Source of the DNA: Oscillospiraceae bacterium
GTDB taxonomy: Bacteria > Bacillota > Clostridia > Oscillospirales > Oscillospiraceae
Reading direction: 5' to 3'
Assembly (NCBI GenBank): GCA_015068245.1
Contig: SVKU01000008.1
Span: 22,628 to 86,627, forward strand
DNA length: 64,000 nucleotides
The position numbers and the translations under genes were made by a program. Shown piece after piece: positions 35,599 to 44,052 of this stretch. The stretch's first letter is position 1. Each line of letters starts with the position of its first letter. The notes under the pieces were generated by a model. It made no database searches and was not told where the DNA came from. It saw nothing but the letters and a program-made list of their open reading frames with translations.

Positions 35599-36666
35599 CT
35601 AGTTGAGAATAACGGTCTGGCCGGACTTGATGCCCGCCAGAATCACCGTGGCACTTTCACCAACGGTACCGCCGGTGATGCCGCGGATAACATAGCGTTT
35701 TTTGACCATATCGCCTTCCAGAACGGAAACGTAATAGCTGCCGTCCTCCACCTCAACTGCTCCTCTGGGAACAAGGAGAGCGTCCTGAGCCTGAACAGTG
35801 GTAACAGACGCACTGGGTTTATTCAGTTCGTCCTCTGTAATATCCCCGTCCAGCTTGAAGTAGGTATGGCCGCTGCCTGCCACGCCGTCGGGCAGCACGG
35901 CATCGGTGGCCACAACTCTTGCAGTGACCGTCTTGCGCTCGTCACGGCGGCCGTATTCCACCGTAACGTCCATATTGTAAAGGAAGTTCTTGGCAGTCGT
36001 GGAAGAAAACAGAACAAGGCTGTCGGCCTGTTTCAATTCTGCAATTTCCTTGCCTTTGTCCACTTCGGAACCGGTGTCAAAGGAGCCAAGGCTGTGAACT
36101 ATGCAGTCAAAGGGTGCGTAGATGTATTCCGGTTCAAAAGCAGCCTGAGCTTCCATATAGGCTTTGTCAAGGGCATTGATTTTGACCGTCTGGTTATACC
36201 TGTACTGCTCCAGCTCCAGTTCTGCCAGTTCCTCGTATATTGCACCCTTGCTGCGGGCTTCAACCCATTTCTGTTCAAGCTTTTCCTGTGTTTCAACGTA
36301 TTCATCATGGGCACGCAAAACAGCCAGATAACTCTCTTCCAAATCTGCCACGCTGCCCTTGCGGGTAAAGGTGGCTATAAGCTCTCCCTTTTTTACAAAC
36401 TGACCTCTGGACACGCTGAAGCTGTCGAAATACAGTCCGCTTTCGGGACAGTAGATTGTCTGACCAAGGTAGTATTTAGGTTCAAGAGAAAGTTCTGAAG
36501 TCTTTATAAGGTTCCCTTCTTCTGCCACGGCGGTGCGGTAATTGGCAGTTTTGGCCTCCGCATTCTGAGTAAGCATGGCAGTTTCGGATTCCTTGCTGCC
36601 GCAGCCGGAAAAAGATGCCATAGCCGCAGCTGCAAGAAAGATGGCAGTAATTCTAACTCGCCACAT
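35599..36666 (-). CDS. HlyD/MacA-type adaptor lipoprotein (third of three)
   Basis: This 355-residue lipoprotein has a lipobox (MASFSGCG, cysteine near residue 19), a split barrel-sandwich domain (YCPESGLYFDSFSVSRGQFVKKGE and IYAPFDCIVHSLGSFDTGSEV), and a long hairpin of helix between them (ADLEESYLAVLRAHDEYVETQ). The C-terminal part holds the beta-barrel and membrane-proximal domain ending GIKSGQTVILN. The ATG at 36666 is chosen because AAGGAG is 9 bases upstream; it overlaps the upstream adaptor by 14 bases. Confidence 0.85.
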   Translation of the reverse strand: MWRVRITAIFLAAAAMASFSGCGSKESETAMLTQNAEAKTANYRTAVAEEGNLIKTSELSLEPKYYLGQTIYCPESGLYFDSFSVSRGQFVKKGELIATFTRKGSVADLEESYLAVLRAHDEYVETQEKLEQKWVEARSKGAIYEELAELELEQYRYNQTVKINALDKAYMEAQAAFEPEYIYAPFDCIVHSLGSFDTGSEVDKGKEIAELKQADSLVLFSSTTAKNFLYNMDVTVEYGRRDERKTVTARVVATDAVLPDGVAGSGHTYFKLDGDITEDELNKPSASVTTVQAQDALLVPRGAVEVEDGSYYVSVLEGDMVKKRYVIRGITGGTVGESATVILAGIKSGQTVILN

Positions 36667-37687
36667 AGAACGCATCTCCTTCCTCAAGTCCTGAAATTAT
36701 CTGCACCTCGGCACCGGTAACAACGCCCACTTCCACGTATTGCTTGACCTGTTCTCCGTTTTGCTCAAGGTAGACATAGCTGCCTCCCGGGTCCTTGTGG
36801 ACAGCGTTGGCAGGCACCTTCAAGGCATCTTCGACATAGTCCGTAACCAGATACACGCAGGTAAACATTCCGTTTTCAATATCCTCAGTGGGGTTGATTA
36901 TGCTGAAAGTTGACGTCATTTCGGCATTGGAAACGCTAAGCTGCAAAAATACATCACGCTCATAGGGCAGATATTCCACATCGTATTCCGCACCGCCTAT
37001 GGACGCATACACCCTATCGCACTTGTCGATATCCGACTGGGATATATATTCGCTGGTGATGACCTTTGTATCGTCATCTGCGATATACACGCAGGCGGAA
37101 CCTCCACGGACATTTCCGCCGGGCTGGACATTCATCTTGACCACCGTACCATCACAGGAGGCAGTAAGTTCATCGTTTTCAATACTGCGTTCAAGGGCTT
37201 CAAGCTGTTTTTCAAGTTCTTCCAGCTCCACGGAAAACAGCTGTTGCTGCTGCTCCGCCTGCAGGCGAATAAGCTGAGCTTCAAGAGTGCCGGTGCTGTC
37301 GGTACTTTCTGCCAGCTGAGCCTCCAGTTCCATACGGCGCATATCAAATTCGTGGTTGGTGGTTTTGTATTCGATTTCCGCAGCTAGAGCATCACGCTGC
37401 TGACGGGCGGCTGTCGTGTCCAGGGTTGCCAGCACATCGCCGGCGGCAACCACGTCGCCCAAAGTAATGTTCAATTCGTCGATACTGCCGCCGGAAACAA
37501 AGCTTTGGCCGATCACCTGAGGTTCAATGGAGGCTTCATACATCACCACGTTGAATATCTCTCCACGGGTGGCTGTTTCAATATCAGCATCCACCTTGGC
37601 GGGCTCAAGCAGCTCCGGCACTTCGCTCTTTCCGGAGCAGCCGCAAAGCAGCATAATGGGCAGAAGCAGGCATATTATTCTTTTCAT
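36653..37687 (-). CDS. HlyD/MacA-type adaptor lipoprotein (second of three)
   Basis: This 344-residue lipoprotein has a short signal peptide and lipobox (MLLCGCSG, cysteine at about residue 17). The lipoyl-like half motif is FVSGGSIDELNITLGDVVAAGDVLA, then a clear coiled-coil hairpin (QQRDALAAEIEYKTTNHEFD and LEELEKQLEALERSIEND), then DGTVVKMNVQPGGNVRGGSA and a beta-barrel domain. It ends VTGAEVQIISGLEEGDAFYVAS, the family's C-terminal motif. In the same operon as two other adaptors. Confidence 0.88.
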   Translation of the reverse strand: MKRIICLLLPIMLLCGCSGKSEVPELLEPAKVDADIETATRGEIFNVVMYEASIEPQVIGQSFVSGGSIDELNITLGDVVAAGDVLATLDTTAARQQRDALAAEIEYKTTNHEFDMRRMELEAQLAESTDSTGTLEAQLIRLQAEQQQQLFSVELEELEKQLEALERSIENDELTASCDGTVVKMNVQPGGNVRGGSACVYIADDDTKVITSEYISQSDIDKCDRVYASIGGAEYDVEYLPYERDVFLQLSVSNAEMTSTFSIINPTEDIENGMFTCVYLVTDYVEDALKVPANAVHKDPGGSYVYLEQNGEQVKQYVEVGVVTGAEVQIISGLEEGDAFYVAS

Positions 37688-37703
37688 CGCTTACGCCTCC
37701 CTT

Positions 37704-38771
37704 TTAACCAACTATGACTTCGTCACCGGCTTCAAGGCCGGAGATTATCTCTATACCGCTGTCGGCTTCCAGACCGGTTTCAACGGCCTTGGCACTGCGC
37801 AGTCCCGTTTCGTCCTGATAATAGACCATGGGCTGACCGCCTATGGTCACAACCGCCTTTGACGGCAGCCACATTACGTCCTGCCTGGAGTCCAGCACCA
37901 GATGGACTTCTCCACGAAAGCTGTCGTTTTCAAAAACCGCATCATTATCTGTGATAACAAGGTAGACTTTCTGCTCAACGGTTCCCTTGTTGTCCCTGCT
38001 TTCCGGTTCAAAGCCCAGTTCAGCGGCTTCAACAGCCTTTGCTTCATATGGCACATCGCCTATGGTAACGGTGTATTTTTCACCTTTTGCAAAAGCTTCA
38101 AAATGCTCGGTGAAAGCACTGAGGATATATTCTTCCCGATTGGCAATAGTCACCACAGCTGAGTTTTTGATGGTTGATGAACCGGAATTGACGGTTTTTG
38201 TGTATGTAACGGTGCCGTCGATGGAAGCATACAGACGTCTGCTTTCCTTTTCCTGCTCCAGTTCAAGGCGGCGGAGGTTCAGAATATGTATCTCGTCCTC
38301 CAGTTCCGTGACCTTTTTCTCGTATTCCGAAATATCTCTGCCTGTCAGGGCTTTCAGCTGACGGGCAACCTCAAGGCTGCTGACTGCGATATCCAGTTCA
38401 ATATCCAGCTGGCTCAACTGATCGTCAATGGCGGATATCCCGCTGTTGACAGCGGAATTGTTCATCTCCGCCACCAGGTCACCGGCTTTAACCCTGTCGC
38501 CCACCTGAACATATATACCGCCGTAACGCTCACCGCTGACGGCGAACGCCAGCTCCTCTTCCTGCAAAGGCACACTGGAAAAGGTCACATCTGCCGTAAG
38601 CTCCAGATCTCCCTTTTGAACGATCTCTGTTTTATAATCCTCCTCGATATGAGAAGTCACCAGCGGCAAAGCCGGGATCTCAGGCTCTTCCGGCAGCAAA
38701 AAACAACCGCTGAGGCTTACGGATATTGCCGCAGCCATTACGGTTATGGATACAAATCTGCGTGTTTTCAA
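37704..38771 (-). CDS. HlyD/MacA-type adaptor lipoprotein (first of three)
   Basis: The 355-residue adaptor starts at TTG 38771 (GGGAG 8 bases upstream). Signal and lipobox are VMAAAISVSLSGC. The motif GGIYVQVGDRVKAGDLVAEM, a coiled-coil hairpin (AIDDQLSQLDIELDIAVSSL and SEYEKKVTELEDEIHILNLR), DGTVTYTKTVNSGSST, and a C-terminus ending EIISGLEAGDEVIVG fit the family. It is the first gene behind a near-consensus promoter, so it heads the operon of three adaptors, one permease and two ATPases. Confidence 0.87.
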   Translation of the reverse strand: MKTRRFVSITVMAAAISVSLSGCFLLPEEPEIPALPLVTSHIEEDYKTEIVQKGDLELTADVTFSSVPLQEEELAFAVSGERYGGIYVQVGDRVKAGDLVAEMNNSAVNSGISAIDDQLSQLDIELDIAVSSLEVARQLKALTGRDISEYEKKVTELEDEIHILNLRRLELEQEKESRRLYASIDGTVTYTKTVNSGSSTIKNSAVVTIANREEYILSAFTEHFEAFAKGEKYTVTIGDVPYEAKAVEAAELGFEPESRDNKGTVEQKVYLVITDNDAVFENDSFRGEVHLVLDSRQDVMWLPSKAVVTIGGQPMVYYQDETGLRSAKAVETGLEADSGIEIISGLEAGDEVIVG

Positions 38772-38804
38772 GCTATCAGCTCCCACATAATTCCTTAATT
38801 TAGT

Positions 38805-38833
38805 ATTATATGGCACTTCGGATACAAAGTCAA
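38805..38833 (-). promoter_or_regulatory. Promoter of the three-adaptor ABC operon
   Basis: TTGACT (38828-38833), a 17-bp spacer and TATAAT (38805-38810) on the minus strand lie about 34 bases upstream of the TTG start of the first adaptor. Confidence 0.8.
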
Positions 38834-38954
38834 TTTGCCAAAATGTCACTGCTATGAATATCGCGTGTTTTCACACAAACTACACGAACCCGCTTCCCTC
38901 CCACAGTAAATTGTGGTATAATACCACTATCAAGAAATATGGGAGATGGAAACT

Positions 38955-39329
38955 ATGGCAGTAAACATTGAATATCTTTGGAAAGACCGTCGCCGCCGTA
39001 TGGGCATGCCTCTGAGCTTCACCAAATATGCTCTGAGCGATGACCGCATTTTCCTTGAAAAGGGTCTTCTTAACATGAATGAAGAAGAAGTCCAGCTTTA
39101 CCGTGTGCGGGACATAAGCCTGTCCATAACCCTGTGGCAGCGAATTTTCGGCATGGGCACCATTACCATCCAGTCCAACGACAAGACCCACCCCACGCTG
39201 GAGATCAAAAACGTCCTCCATCCCCGGGAGGTCAAGGAAATGATCCACGACCAGGTCGAAACCGTCCGCAAGGAACGCAATGTCGGTGTGAGCGAGCTTC
39301 TCAACGACGATATGGATCTTGACCTGTAA
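38955..39329 (+). CDS. Bacterial PH-domain protein (bPH2-like)
   Basis: This 124-residue cytoplasmic protein matches the bacterial PH fold: WKDRRRRMGMPLSFTKYALSD, then RIFLEKGLLNMNEEEVQLYR, VRDISLSITLWQRIFGMGTI and a final helix (HPREVKEMIHDQVETVRKE). Such domains often appear in membrane-associated proteins, but no membrane segment is seen here. The start ATG at 38955 is preceded by GGGAGATGG; an ATG three codons upstream overlaps it. It stands alone, and repeat block 3 follows. Confidence 0.8.
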   Translation: MAVNIEYLWKDRRRRMGMPLSFTKYALSDDRIFLEKGLLNMNEEEVQLYRVRDISLSITLWQRIFGMGTITIQSNDKTHPTLEIKNVLHPREVKEMIHDQVETVRKERNVGVSELLNDDMDLDL

Positions 39330-39369
39330 TATTCTCTGAATAATGCATTGGTTTGCAAACCGGGGCTAT

Positions 39370-39790
39370 AAGTCATTAATGTTTTAACGCCCCTACGGCT
39401 CCCCCTCTGGGGGAGCTGGCAAAAACGAAGTTTTTGACTGAGAGGGCGATTGTGTCACCCGGGTCAGCAAAGCTGACCCTCAGCCGTGACCCTACGGCGT
39501 AATACGTTGCGTCATGCGTGATTGGCGGCGGGAGCAGAAGTCCAAGGTTCGGCATTGCCGAATCCTAACGAAGTTCGCTTTGCGAACTTTACCCGCCCCT
39601 ACGGGGTAATATGTTGCGTTGTGCGTTGTAGGGGCCGGCGTCCCCGACGGCCCTAAGCGGAACGACGAGGACGTCGTTCCCTACGGTGTTATGGGGTAGT
39701 CGGTGCGTGATTGGCGGGCGGATAATATCCGCCCCTACGGAGTGGTACGTTGCGTTGTACGTAATTGGCGGGAGGCAGCGTTTTGTGAAC
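39370..39790. repeat. Repeat block 3: palindromic modules
   Basis: This gap between convergent genes holds a half element of a wider inverted repeat (ggctccccctctgggggag with aacgaagtttttgactgaga at about 39395-39448), GGGTCAGCAAAGCTGACCC, a TTCGGCATTGCCGAATCC palindrome, GAAGTTCGCTTTGCGAACTT, the GGCGTCCCCGACGGCC plus CGACGAGGACGTCG pair and GGGCGGATAATATCCGCCC. Linkers are as in the other blocks. No gene is present. Confidence 0.8.
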
Positions 39791-39805
39791 ATGTAAAAAT
39801 CAAAA

Positions 39806-39832
39806 CCTCCATCAATTCATGATGGAGGCTTT
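39806..39832 (-). terminator. Terminator after the mini-rubredoxin gene
   Basis: On the minus strand a 9-bp stem (cctccatca with tgatggagg, 39806-39828) is followed by TTTTGATTTTT. It lies directly after the stop codon of the 41-residue protein. Confidence 0.8.
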
Positions 39833-39836
39833 GGTT

Positions 39837-39962
39837 TTACTTTTCTTCCTCTTCCTTGACTTCAACGAAGTTCTGGGAAGGGACACCGCAAAGCGGGCAT
39901 TTCTCGGGGGGATTTTCGCCCTCTTCAACATAGCCGCAAATAATGCACTTGTATTTTTTCAT
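39837..39962 (-). CDS. 41-residue rubredoxin-like metal protein
   Basis: The protein is a single rubredoxin-type iron site: [20 protein letters not shown], then LCGVP, giving C-x2-C-x12-C-x2-C with a C-terminal acidic tail. It resembles the rubredoxin domain at the end of rubrerythrins rather than a full rubredoxin. The start ATG at 39962 has AAAGGAG upstream and lies two bases after the PerR stop codon, so it is translated with perR. Such domains pass electrons for peroxide or oxygen reduction. Confidence 0.88.
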   Translation of the reverse strand: MKKYKCIICGYVEEGENPPEKCPLCGVPSQNFVEVKEEEEK

Positions 39963-39963
39963 C

Positions 39964-40356
39964 TCATTTTCTCCTTTCCTCCGCACAGGCAGCACACAGG
40001 CCACGGAACACCAGATTATGCTGAGTAACACGGCAATTAAGCTCCTTTTCAACATCTGCGTCCATTTTGCTGACATCGAAACCGGTTTCGATATCATCTA
40101 CCCGTCCGCACCCATCGCAGATAAAATGAGGATGAGGCTCCAGCTTGCCGTCAAATCTTTCGTGACCGTTTACCACACCAACGGATACAACCTCACCCAA
40201 ATCCTTGAACAGGGATATATTACGATAAACCGTACCCAAACTCAAGTCCGGAAACATGGGTTTCAGCTCGTTATAAACCGTTTCCGCAGCAGGATGACTT
40301 TTACTGCTGTAAATAGCCTGCAGTATAGCTTCTCTTTTTCTGCTGTATTTTCTCAT
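39964..40356 (-). CDS. perR: Fur-family peroxide-sensing repressor, PerR-like
   Basis: This 130-residue regulator has a winged-helix domain ([21 protein letters not shown], then [20 protein letters not shown]), structural zinc CxxC pairs (ICDGCG and LCAACA) and candidate metal ligands equivalent to PerR: His in SHPAAE, Asp in ERFDG, the two His of EPHPH and Asp in VDDIE, where Fur proteins usually differ. The start ATG at 40356 has AAGGTGAGAG upstream. It sits just before a rubredoxin-like gene, fitting an oxidative-stress role. A 6-7-6 inverted repeat over its own -10 suggests autoregulation. Confidence 0.82.
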   Translation of the reverse strand: MRKYSRKREAILQAIYSSKSHPAAETVYNELKPMFPDLSLGTVYRNISLFKDLGEVVSVGVVNGHERFDGKLEPHPHFICDGCGRVDDIETGFDVSKMDADVEKELNCRVTQHNLVFRGLCAACAEERRK

Positions 40357-40373
40357 CCTCTCACCTTCTTTGC

Positions 40374-40418
40374 AATAATGAATACTATTATTATATTTTG
40401 CTCTGCCCTGTTTGTAAA
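40374..40418 (-). promoter_or_regulatory. perR promoter with overlapping operator-like inverted repeat
   Basis: On the minus strand TTTACA (40413-40418), 17 bp and TATAAT (40390-40395) form the promoter. An inverted repeat, AATAAT-7-ATTATT (40374-40392), overlaps the -10 and resembles the AT-rich symmetry of Fur/PerR boxes, though it is not a perfect 7-1-7 PerR box. Confidence 0.6.
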
Positions 40419-40531
40419 GCAAAACGAGCAAATTTCCGATATTTTTTGTTTTCCCGGGAACAATCCCCCTGTCTTTTCGTCAATAATACAATGATGACAC
40501 CAAATATCCAACATTTTCCCGGCAAAGGATA

Positions 40532-41485
40532 GTGATAAAAATTAAAATCAAAGAGTTTTTCAAACGCCACAAAGCCCCTGTTGGTCTGCGGACACTGAAA
40601 ACCGCAGCCGCAGTCATTATTGCCATGACGGTAGTCAACGCATACGGAGCCACTGCTTCAAGGCTCACCTTTGCAATGCTGGGAGCCATGACTGCCATGG
40701 AGCCAACTTTCAGAGAATCGGTTGAGTCCTGCCTGACCCAGATAATCGGTATGCTGTTCGGTGCTTTGGCAGGTGTGCTGCTTATGGCACTTCCCGTGGA
40801 ACCAGTAGCTGTTGCGGGCATCAGCATTGTTTTGGTCATAACCACATATAACCTTATGCACATACGATTTTCGCCGACTTTGCCCTGCCTGTTTATTGTA
40901 ACGCTTTGTACGACCCCGGATATCCAGCCAATTTCCTACGCTGTGGGCAGGTTTTGGGATACTGCCATCGGTCTTGGTGTCGGCATGGCCATAAACACAC
41001 TCATCTTCCCCTACGACAACCGCCGTATTATCCGCCGCATTATCCGCAGTCTTGACAAGGAACTTATCCTGTTTGTTGAAAACCTGTTTGACGGCGACGA
41101 TATACTGCCCGACACCGAAAAAATGCTGAAGATGACCGGCGACATGGCTCACCACCTTTCCATTTTCTCCAACCAGTGGCTGCTTCTTCATCTGCGCAAA
41201 CGACGCAGAGAATATGACTCTTTTGTTATTTGCGCCGAAAAAGCAAGGCTTCTGATCGCTCATATGGAAGTTCTGTGCCGCATGGGGATCCCGGGGCGAT
41301 TGGACGAGGAAAACCGTAGCCGGCTGGAGTTTTGCGGTGCCAACATCAAAGACAATCGCACCATCGACACTGCCAACGACACGGATATTATCACAAACTA
41401 CCATGTTTCGCAGCTGCTGACACTTCGCCAGGAACTTCTTGAAACCCTGCGCAAGAGAGGTCGGCAGCCACAGGATACTAACTGA
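40532..41485 (+). CDS. FUSC/aromatic acid exporter-family membrane protein
   Basis: The 317-residue protein has a hydrophobic half with five to six membrane segments (LKTAAAVIIAMTVVNAYGA, IIGMLFGALAGVLLMALPV, AVAGISIVLVITTYNLMHI) and DTAIGLGVGMAINTLIFPYDN, a motif of this family, followed by a charged cytoplasmic half. The family includes efflux proteins for aromatic acids such as p-hydroxybenzoate, but many members have no assigned substrate. The start is GTG at 40532 after AAAGGA. It stands alone and ends at the terminator at 41506-41532. Confidence 0.8.
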   Translation: MIKIKIKEFFKRHKAPVGLRTLKTAAAVIIAMTVVNAYGATASRLTFAMLGAMTAMEPTFRESVESCLTQIIGMLFGALAGVLLMALPVEPVAVAGISIVLVITTYNLMHIRFSPTLPCLFIVTLCTTPDIQPISYAVGRFWDTAIGLGVGMAINTLIFPYDNRRIIRRIIRSLDKELILFVENLFDGDDILPDTEKMLKMTGDMAHHLSIFSNQWLLLHLRKRRREYDSFVICAEKARLLIAHMEVLCRMGIPGRLDEENRSRLEFCGANIKDNRTIDTANDTDIITNYHVSQLLTLRQELLETLRKRGRQPQDTN

Positions 41486-41505
41486 AAAGCAAAAAACGCA
41501 AAAAC

Positions 41506-41538
41506 ACCGGGAGCCATTGATCGGCTCCCGGTATTTTT
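41506..41538 (+). terminator. Terminator between the FUSC and SLH protein genes
   Basis: A 10-bp stem, accgggagcc (41506-41515) with 41523-41532, has a 7-base loop and is followed by ATTTTTAT. Confidence 0.85.
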
Positions 41539-41552
41539 ATATGTATAGATAA

Positions 41553-42527
41553 TCACCATTCAAGACCTCTGCGGTCCAACTCTGCTCTGAGGTCAAGCTG
41601 ACGGGCATAAACAGCGTCACCCAGCTCGTCGGAGCTTTTCTCCCGGATAACATGACTGATACGATCATACTCAGCCACCAAACGTGCGTCGCTCATGTCA
41701 TCAACAGGAGTCAGGCTCATGTACCAGTCGGGGTGATCCATATAGCTCGGAGGAGGCAGAGGATCCAGTTCAGATTCGGGAATTGACTCAAAATCAGCTG
41801 CATCAGCGGAATCGGAAGAATCGCCGGAGGAGGATGCACCAGCCTCGGGCAGTTCGGGTTTATCCACTACGATCACAAATGAATCGTCCATATGGAGCCC
41901 GCCGACAGAAATATCAGAAGTATCCAAAGGTTCAACAAAGTAACGATGCAGGAAGGTCACGATCTGACCACGGGTGCAGGTATTATCGGGCGAGAATGTG
42001 GTATCAGAAGTGCCGTTGGTTATGCCGTTGCGTACAGCCCAGTAAACAGCCTTGGCCGTATCGTTGCTGCCGGACACATCGGAAAACGGAACAGATGCAG
42101 CATCGGGACGACCGGCATATTTCCACATGTATTCAACAGTGGAAGCACGGGTGCAGGGAGTGTCAGCCTCGAAGTAGTCACTCCTGACGATAAGCATACC
42201 TTTTTCGTATGCCCATACGCAAGCCATGAAATAATAATGGCTTTCATTAACATCAGCAAAGGGGCTGTATGGGTGATCGACCTGGGGAGAACCGGCAGCA
42301 CGCCACAGGAAAGTCAGTATCTGGGCTTTGGTGCAGGTATCGTTAGGTGAAAAAGTGGTGGCGGATGTGCCATTGGTAATGTTCTTGGAAACCGCCCATT
42401 CTACGGGAGCTGCGAAATAGTCGCCACTGGCCACATCAGTGAACGGGGTTGCTGCCATGGCTGCCACAGTCAGAATTGAAGCGACCATACAAAGGCACAG
42501 AATCATGCTCAAAAGTCTTTTTTTCAT
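41553..42527 (-). CDS. S-layer-homology domain surface protein
   Basis: The 324-residue protein starts with a signal peptide ending AMAATP and three SLH repeats: FTDVASGDYFAAPVEWAVSK with FSPNDTCTKAQILTFLWRAA, FADVNESHYYFMACVWAYEK, and FSDVSGSNDTAKAVYWAVRN with FSPDNTCTRGQIVTFLHRYF. The remaining 100 residues are an acidic Ser/Asp/Ala linker and a charged helical tail of unknown role. The start has AGGAGG upstream. SLH repeats bind secondary cell-wall polymer, so it is presumably on the cell surface. Confidence 0.9.
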   Translation of the reverse strand: MKKRLLSMILCLCMVASILTVAAMAATPFTDVASGDYFAAPVEWAVSKNITNGTSATTFSPNDTCTKAQILTFLWRAAGSPQVDHPYSPFADVNESHYYFMACVWAYEKGMLIVRSDYFEADTPCTRASTVEYMWKYAGRPDAASVPFSDVSGSNDTAKAVYWAVRNGITNGTSDTTFSPDNTCTRGQIVTFLHRYFVEPLDTSDISVGGLHMDDSFVIVVDKPELPEAGASSSGDSSDSADAADFESIPESELDPLPPPSYMDHPDWYMSLTPVDDMSDARLVAEYDRISHVIREKSSDELGDAVYARQLDLRAELDRRGLEW

Positions 42528-42710
42528 TTGCTGTCCTCCTTAATAATCTTACAATATTCATCTATGTTTGTATTATAAAGGATAATTCTAGGTAATGCAA
42601 ACCGTAAATCTCGAAATGTATCTTTTTGCATCCTGAAAGGCAAAAGCATCTTGCCGTGGCAACAGTTTTGGTGCTACAATAAATACATTAATTTTCACGG
42701 AGACCTTTGT

Positions 42711-43649
42711 ATGGGAATTTTATGGGTTATGGTTGGCATCGCGGGTTTTGTTTTATTGGCAGTACTGCTGATCGCATACATATGCTACCGCATGGCGTTT
42801 TATACTTCAGAAAGCACAAAGCTCAAAAACGCCGAAAAATCCGTGCCCGGGGGCAAGGAGTATGCTCCCTTCCGTCAGCAGATGGAAACATGGGTGCGCC
42901 GGGCACGGGAGATGCCTTATGAAGAAATGACCGTCACCTCCTTTGACGGTCTGAAACTCACCGCAAAGTATTACGAATATGCACCCGGCGCACCCATCGA
43001 GCTGATGTTCCACGGATACCGCGGAACTGCGGAACGTGACCTTTCCGGCGGTATTGCCCGCTGCTTCAGGCTGGGTCACAGCTCTTTCCTTGTCAACCAG
43101 CGAAGCAGTCCCGGCAGTGAGGGCAACGTCATCTCTTTCGGCATCAATGAACATAAAGACTGTATGACATGGCTGGATTTCATGATTCAGCATTTCGGAC
43201 CAGATGTTAAAATCATTCTTTGCGGCATTTCCATGGGCGCATCAACGGTTATGATGGCTGCCGACAAGCCGCTGCCGCCCAATGTGGTGGGTATTCTGGC
43301 AGACTGCGGATACAGCAGCCCAAAGGAGATAATCAAAAAGGTAATGGTGGGCATGAAGCTGCCGCCAAACTTGGCCTATCCCTTTGTGAAACTGGGTGCA
43401 AGCCTTTACGGTCATTTTGATCTGGAGGAAACTTCACCTATTGAAGCTCTCAAAAACGCATCCGTTCCCGTGATTTTCTTCCATGGCGAGGAGGACGGTT
43501 TTGTCCCCTGCGAAATGAGCAGGCAGTGTTATGATGCCTGCACCTCACAAAAGAAGCTGGTCACTGTTCCCGGTGCCGGTCACGGTCTGTGCTATTCCGT
43601 AGCCCCGGAGAAGTATCTGGAAGCATTGAGGGAGTTTTTTGAGGTTTGA
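42711..43649 (+). CDS. Membrane-anchored alpha/beta hydrolase
   Basis: This 312-residue protein has an N-terminal membrane helix (WVMVGIAGFVLLAVLLIAYI) and an alpha/beta hydrolase fold: LMFHGYRGTAERD, the nucleophile elbow ILCGISMGASTV, the acid loop FFHGEEDGFVP and the histidine in VPGAGHGLCY. This arrangement is typical of membrane-attached serine hydrolases of unknown substrate. The start ATG at 42711 has ACGGAGA upstream. It is a single-gene unit. Confidence 0.85.
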   Translation: MGILWVMVGIAGFVLLAVLLIAYICYRMAFYTSESTKLKNAEKSVPGGKEYAPFRQQMETWVRRAREMPYEEMTVTSFDGLKLTAKYYEYAPGAPIELMFHGYRGTAERDLSGGIARCFRLGHSSFLVNQRSSPGSEGNVISFGINEHKDCMTWLDFMIQHFGPDVKIILCGISMGASTVMMAADKPLPPNVVGILADCGYSSPKEIIKKVMVGMKLPPNLAYPFVKLGASLYGHFDLEETSPIEALKNASVPVIFFHGEEDGFVPCEMSRQCYDACTSQKKLVTVPGAGHGLCYSVAPEKYLEALREFFEV

Positions 43650-43753
43650 AATGCAACAAAGCCCATCCCTTTCGGGCAGGAGTCGTAAAACAGTTGAATC
43701 CGACCTATGGTTTCCATCATGGGGCGGATTTTCGCAATATGTGCCGGTTTGGG

Positions 43754-43922
43754 AAAGGCTCCCTTGTGTAAAGGGAGCTGTCAAAAATCTCCCGATTTTT
43801 GACTGAGGGATTGTTACCGCAGTACGATTTCGCCGAAAGTGCCTATAAGGGGCGTAAACCTACCGCACAATCCCTCCGTCACGGCTTCGCCGTGCCACCT
43901 CCCTTTACACAAGGGAGGCTTT
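43754..43922. mobile_element. MITE-like element, 169 bp with terminal inverted repeats
   Basis: The left end aaaggctcccttgtgtaaag and the matching right end ctttacacaagggaggcttt are inverted copies that define a 169-base unit, with internal palindromes (tctcccgatttttgactgag and cacggcttcgccgtg). There is no gene inside. A related half unit is at about 39395-39448. Clear target duplications are not visible. It lies between the alpha/beta hydrolase and the kinase gene. Confidence 0.75.
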
Positions 43923-43992
43923 GGTGCGGTGCAAAACCGCACAATGCACACTACACCGAATGTTCAGTTTTATCATGTAGCTGAATATATAC

Positions 43993-44027
43993 AAAAACAG
44001 TCCCGACGGGTAATCCTGCCGGGACTG
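43993..44027 (-). terminator. Terminator of the kinase gene
   Basis: On the minus strand an 8-bp stem (cagtcccg with cgggactg, 43998-44027) with a 14-base loop is followed by TTTTTG. Confidence 0.7.
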
Positions 44028-44052
44028 AACTGTTTTAAAGATATGGGAATCA

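Noticed and set aside
39964..40431. A longer PerR start at 40431
   Set aside because: It would include the -10 region and operator; the ATG at 40356 has the ribosome site.
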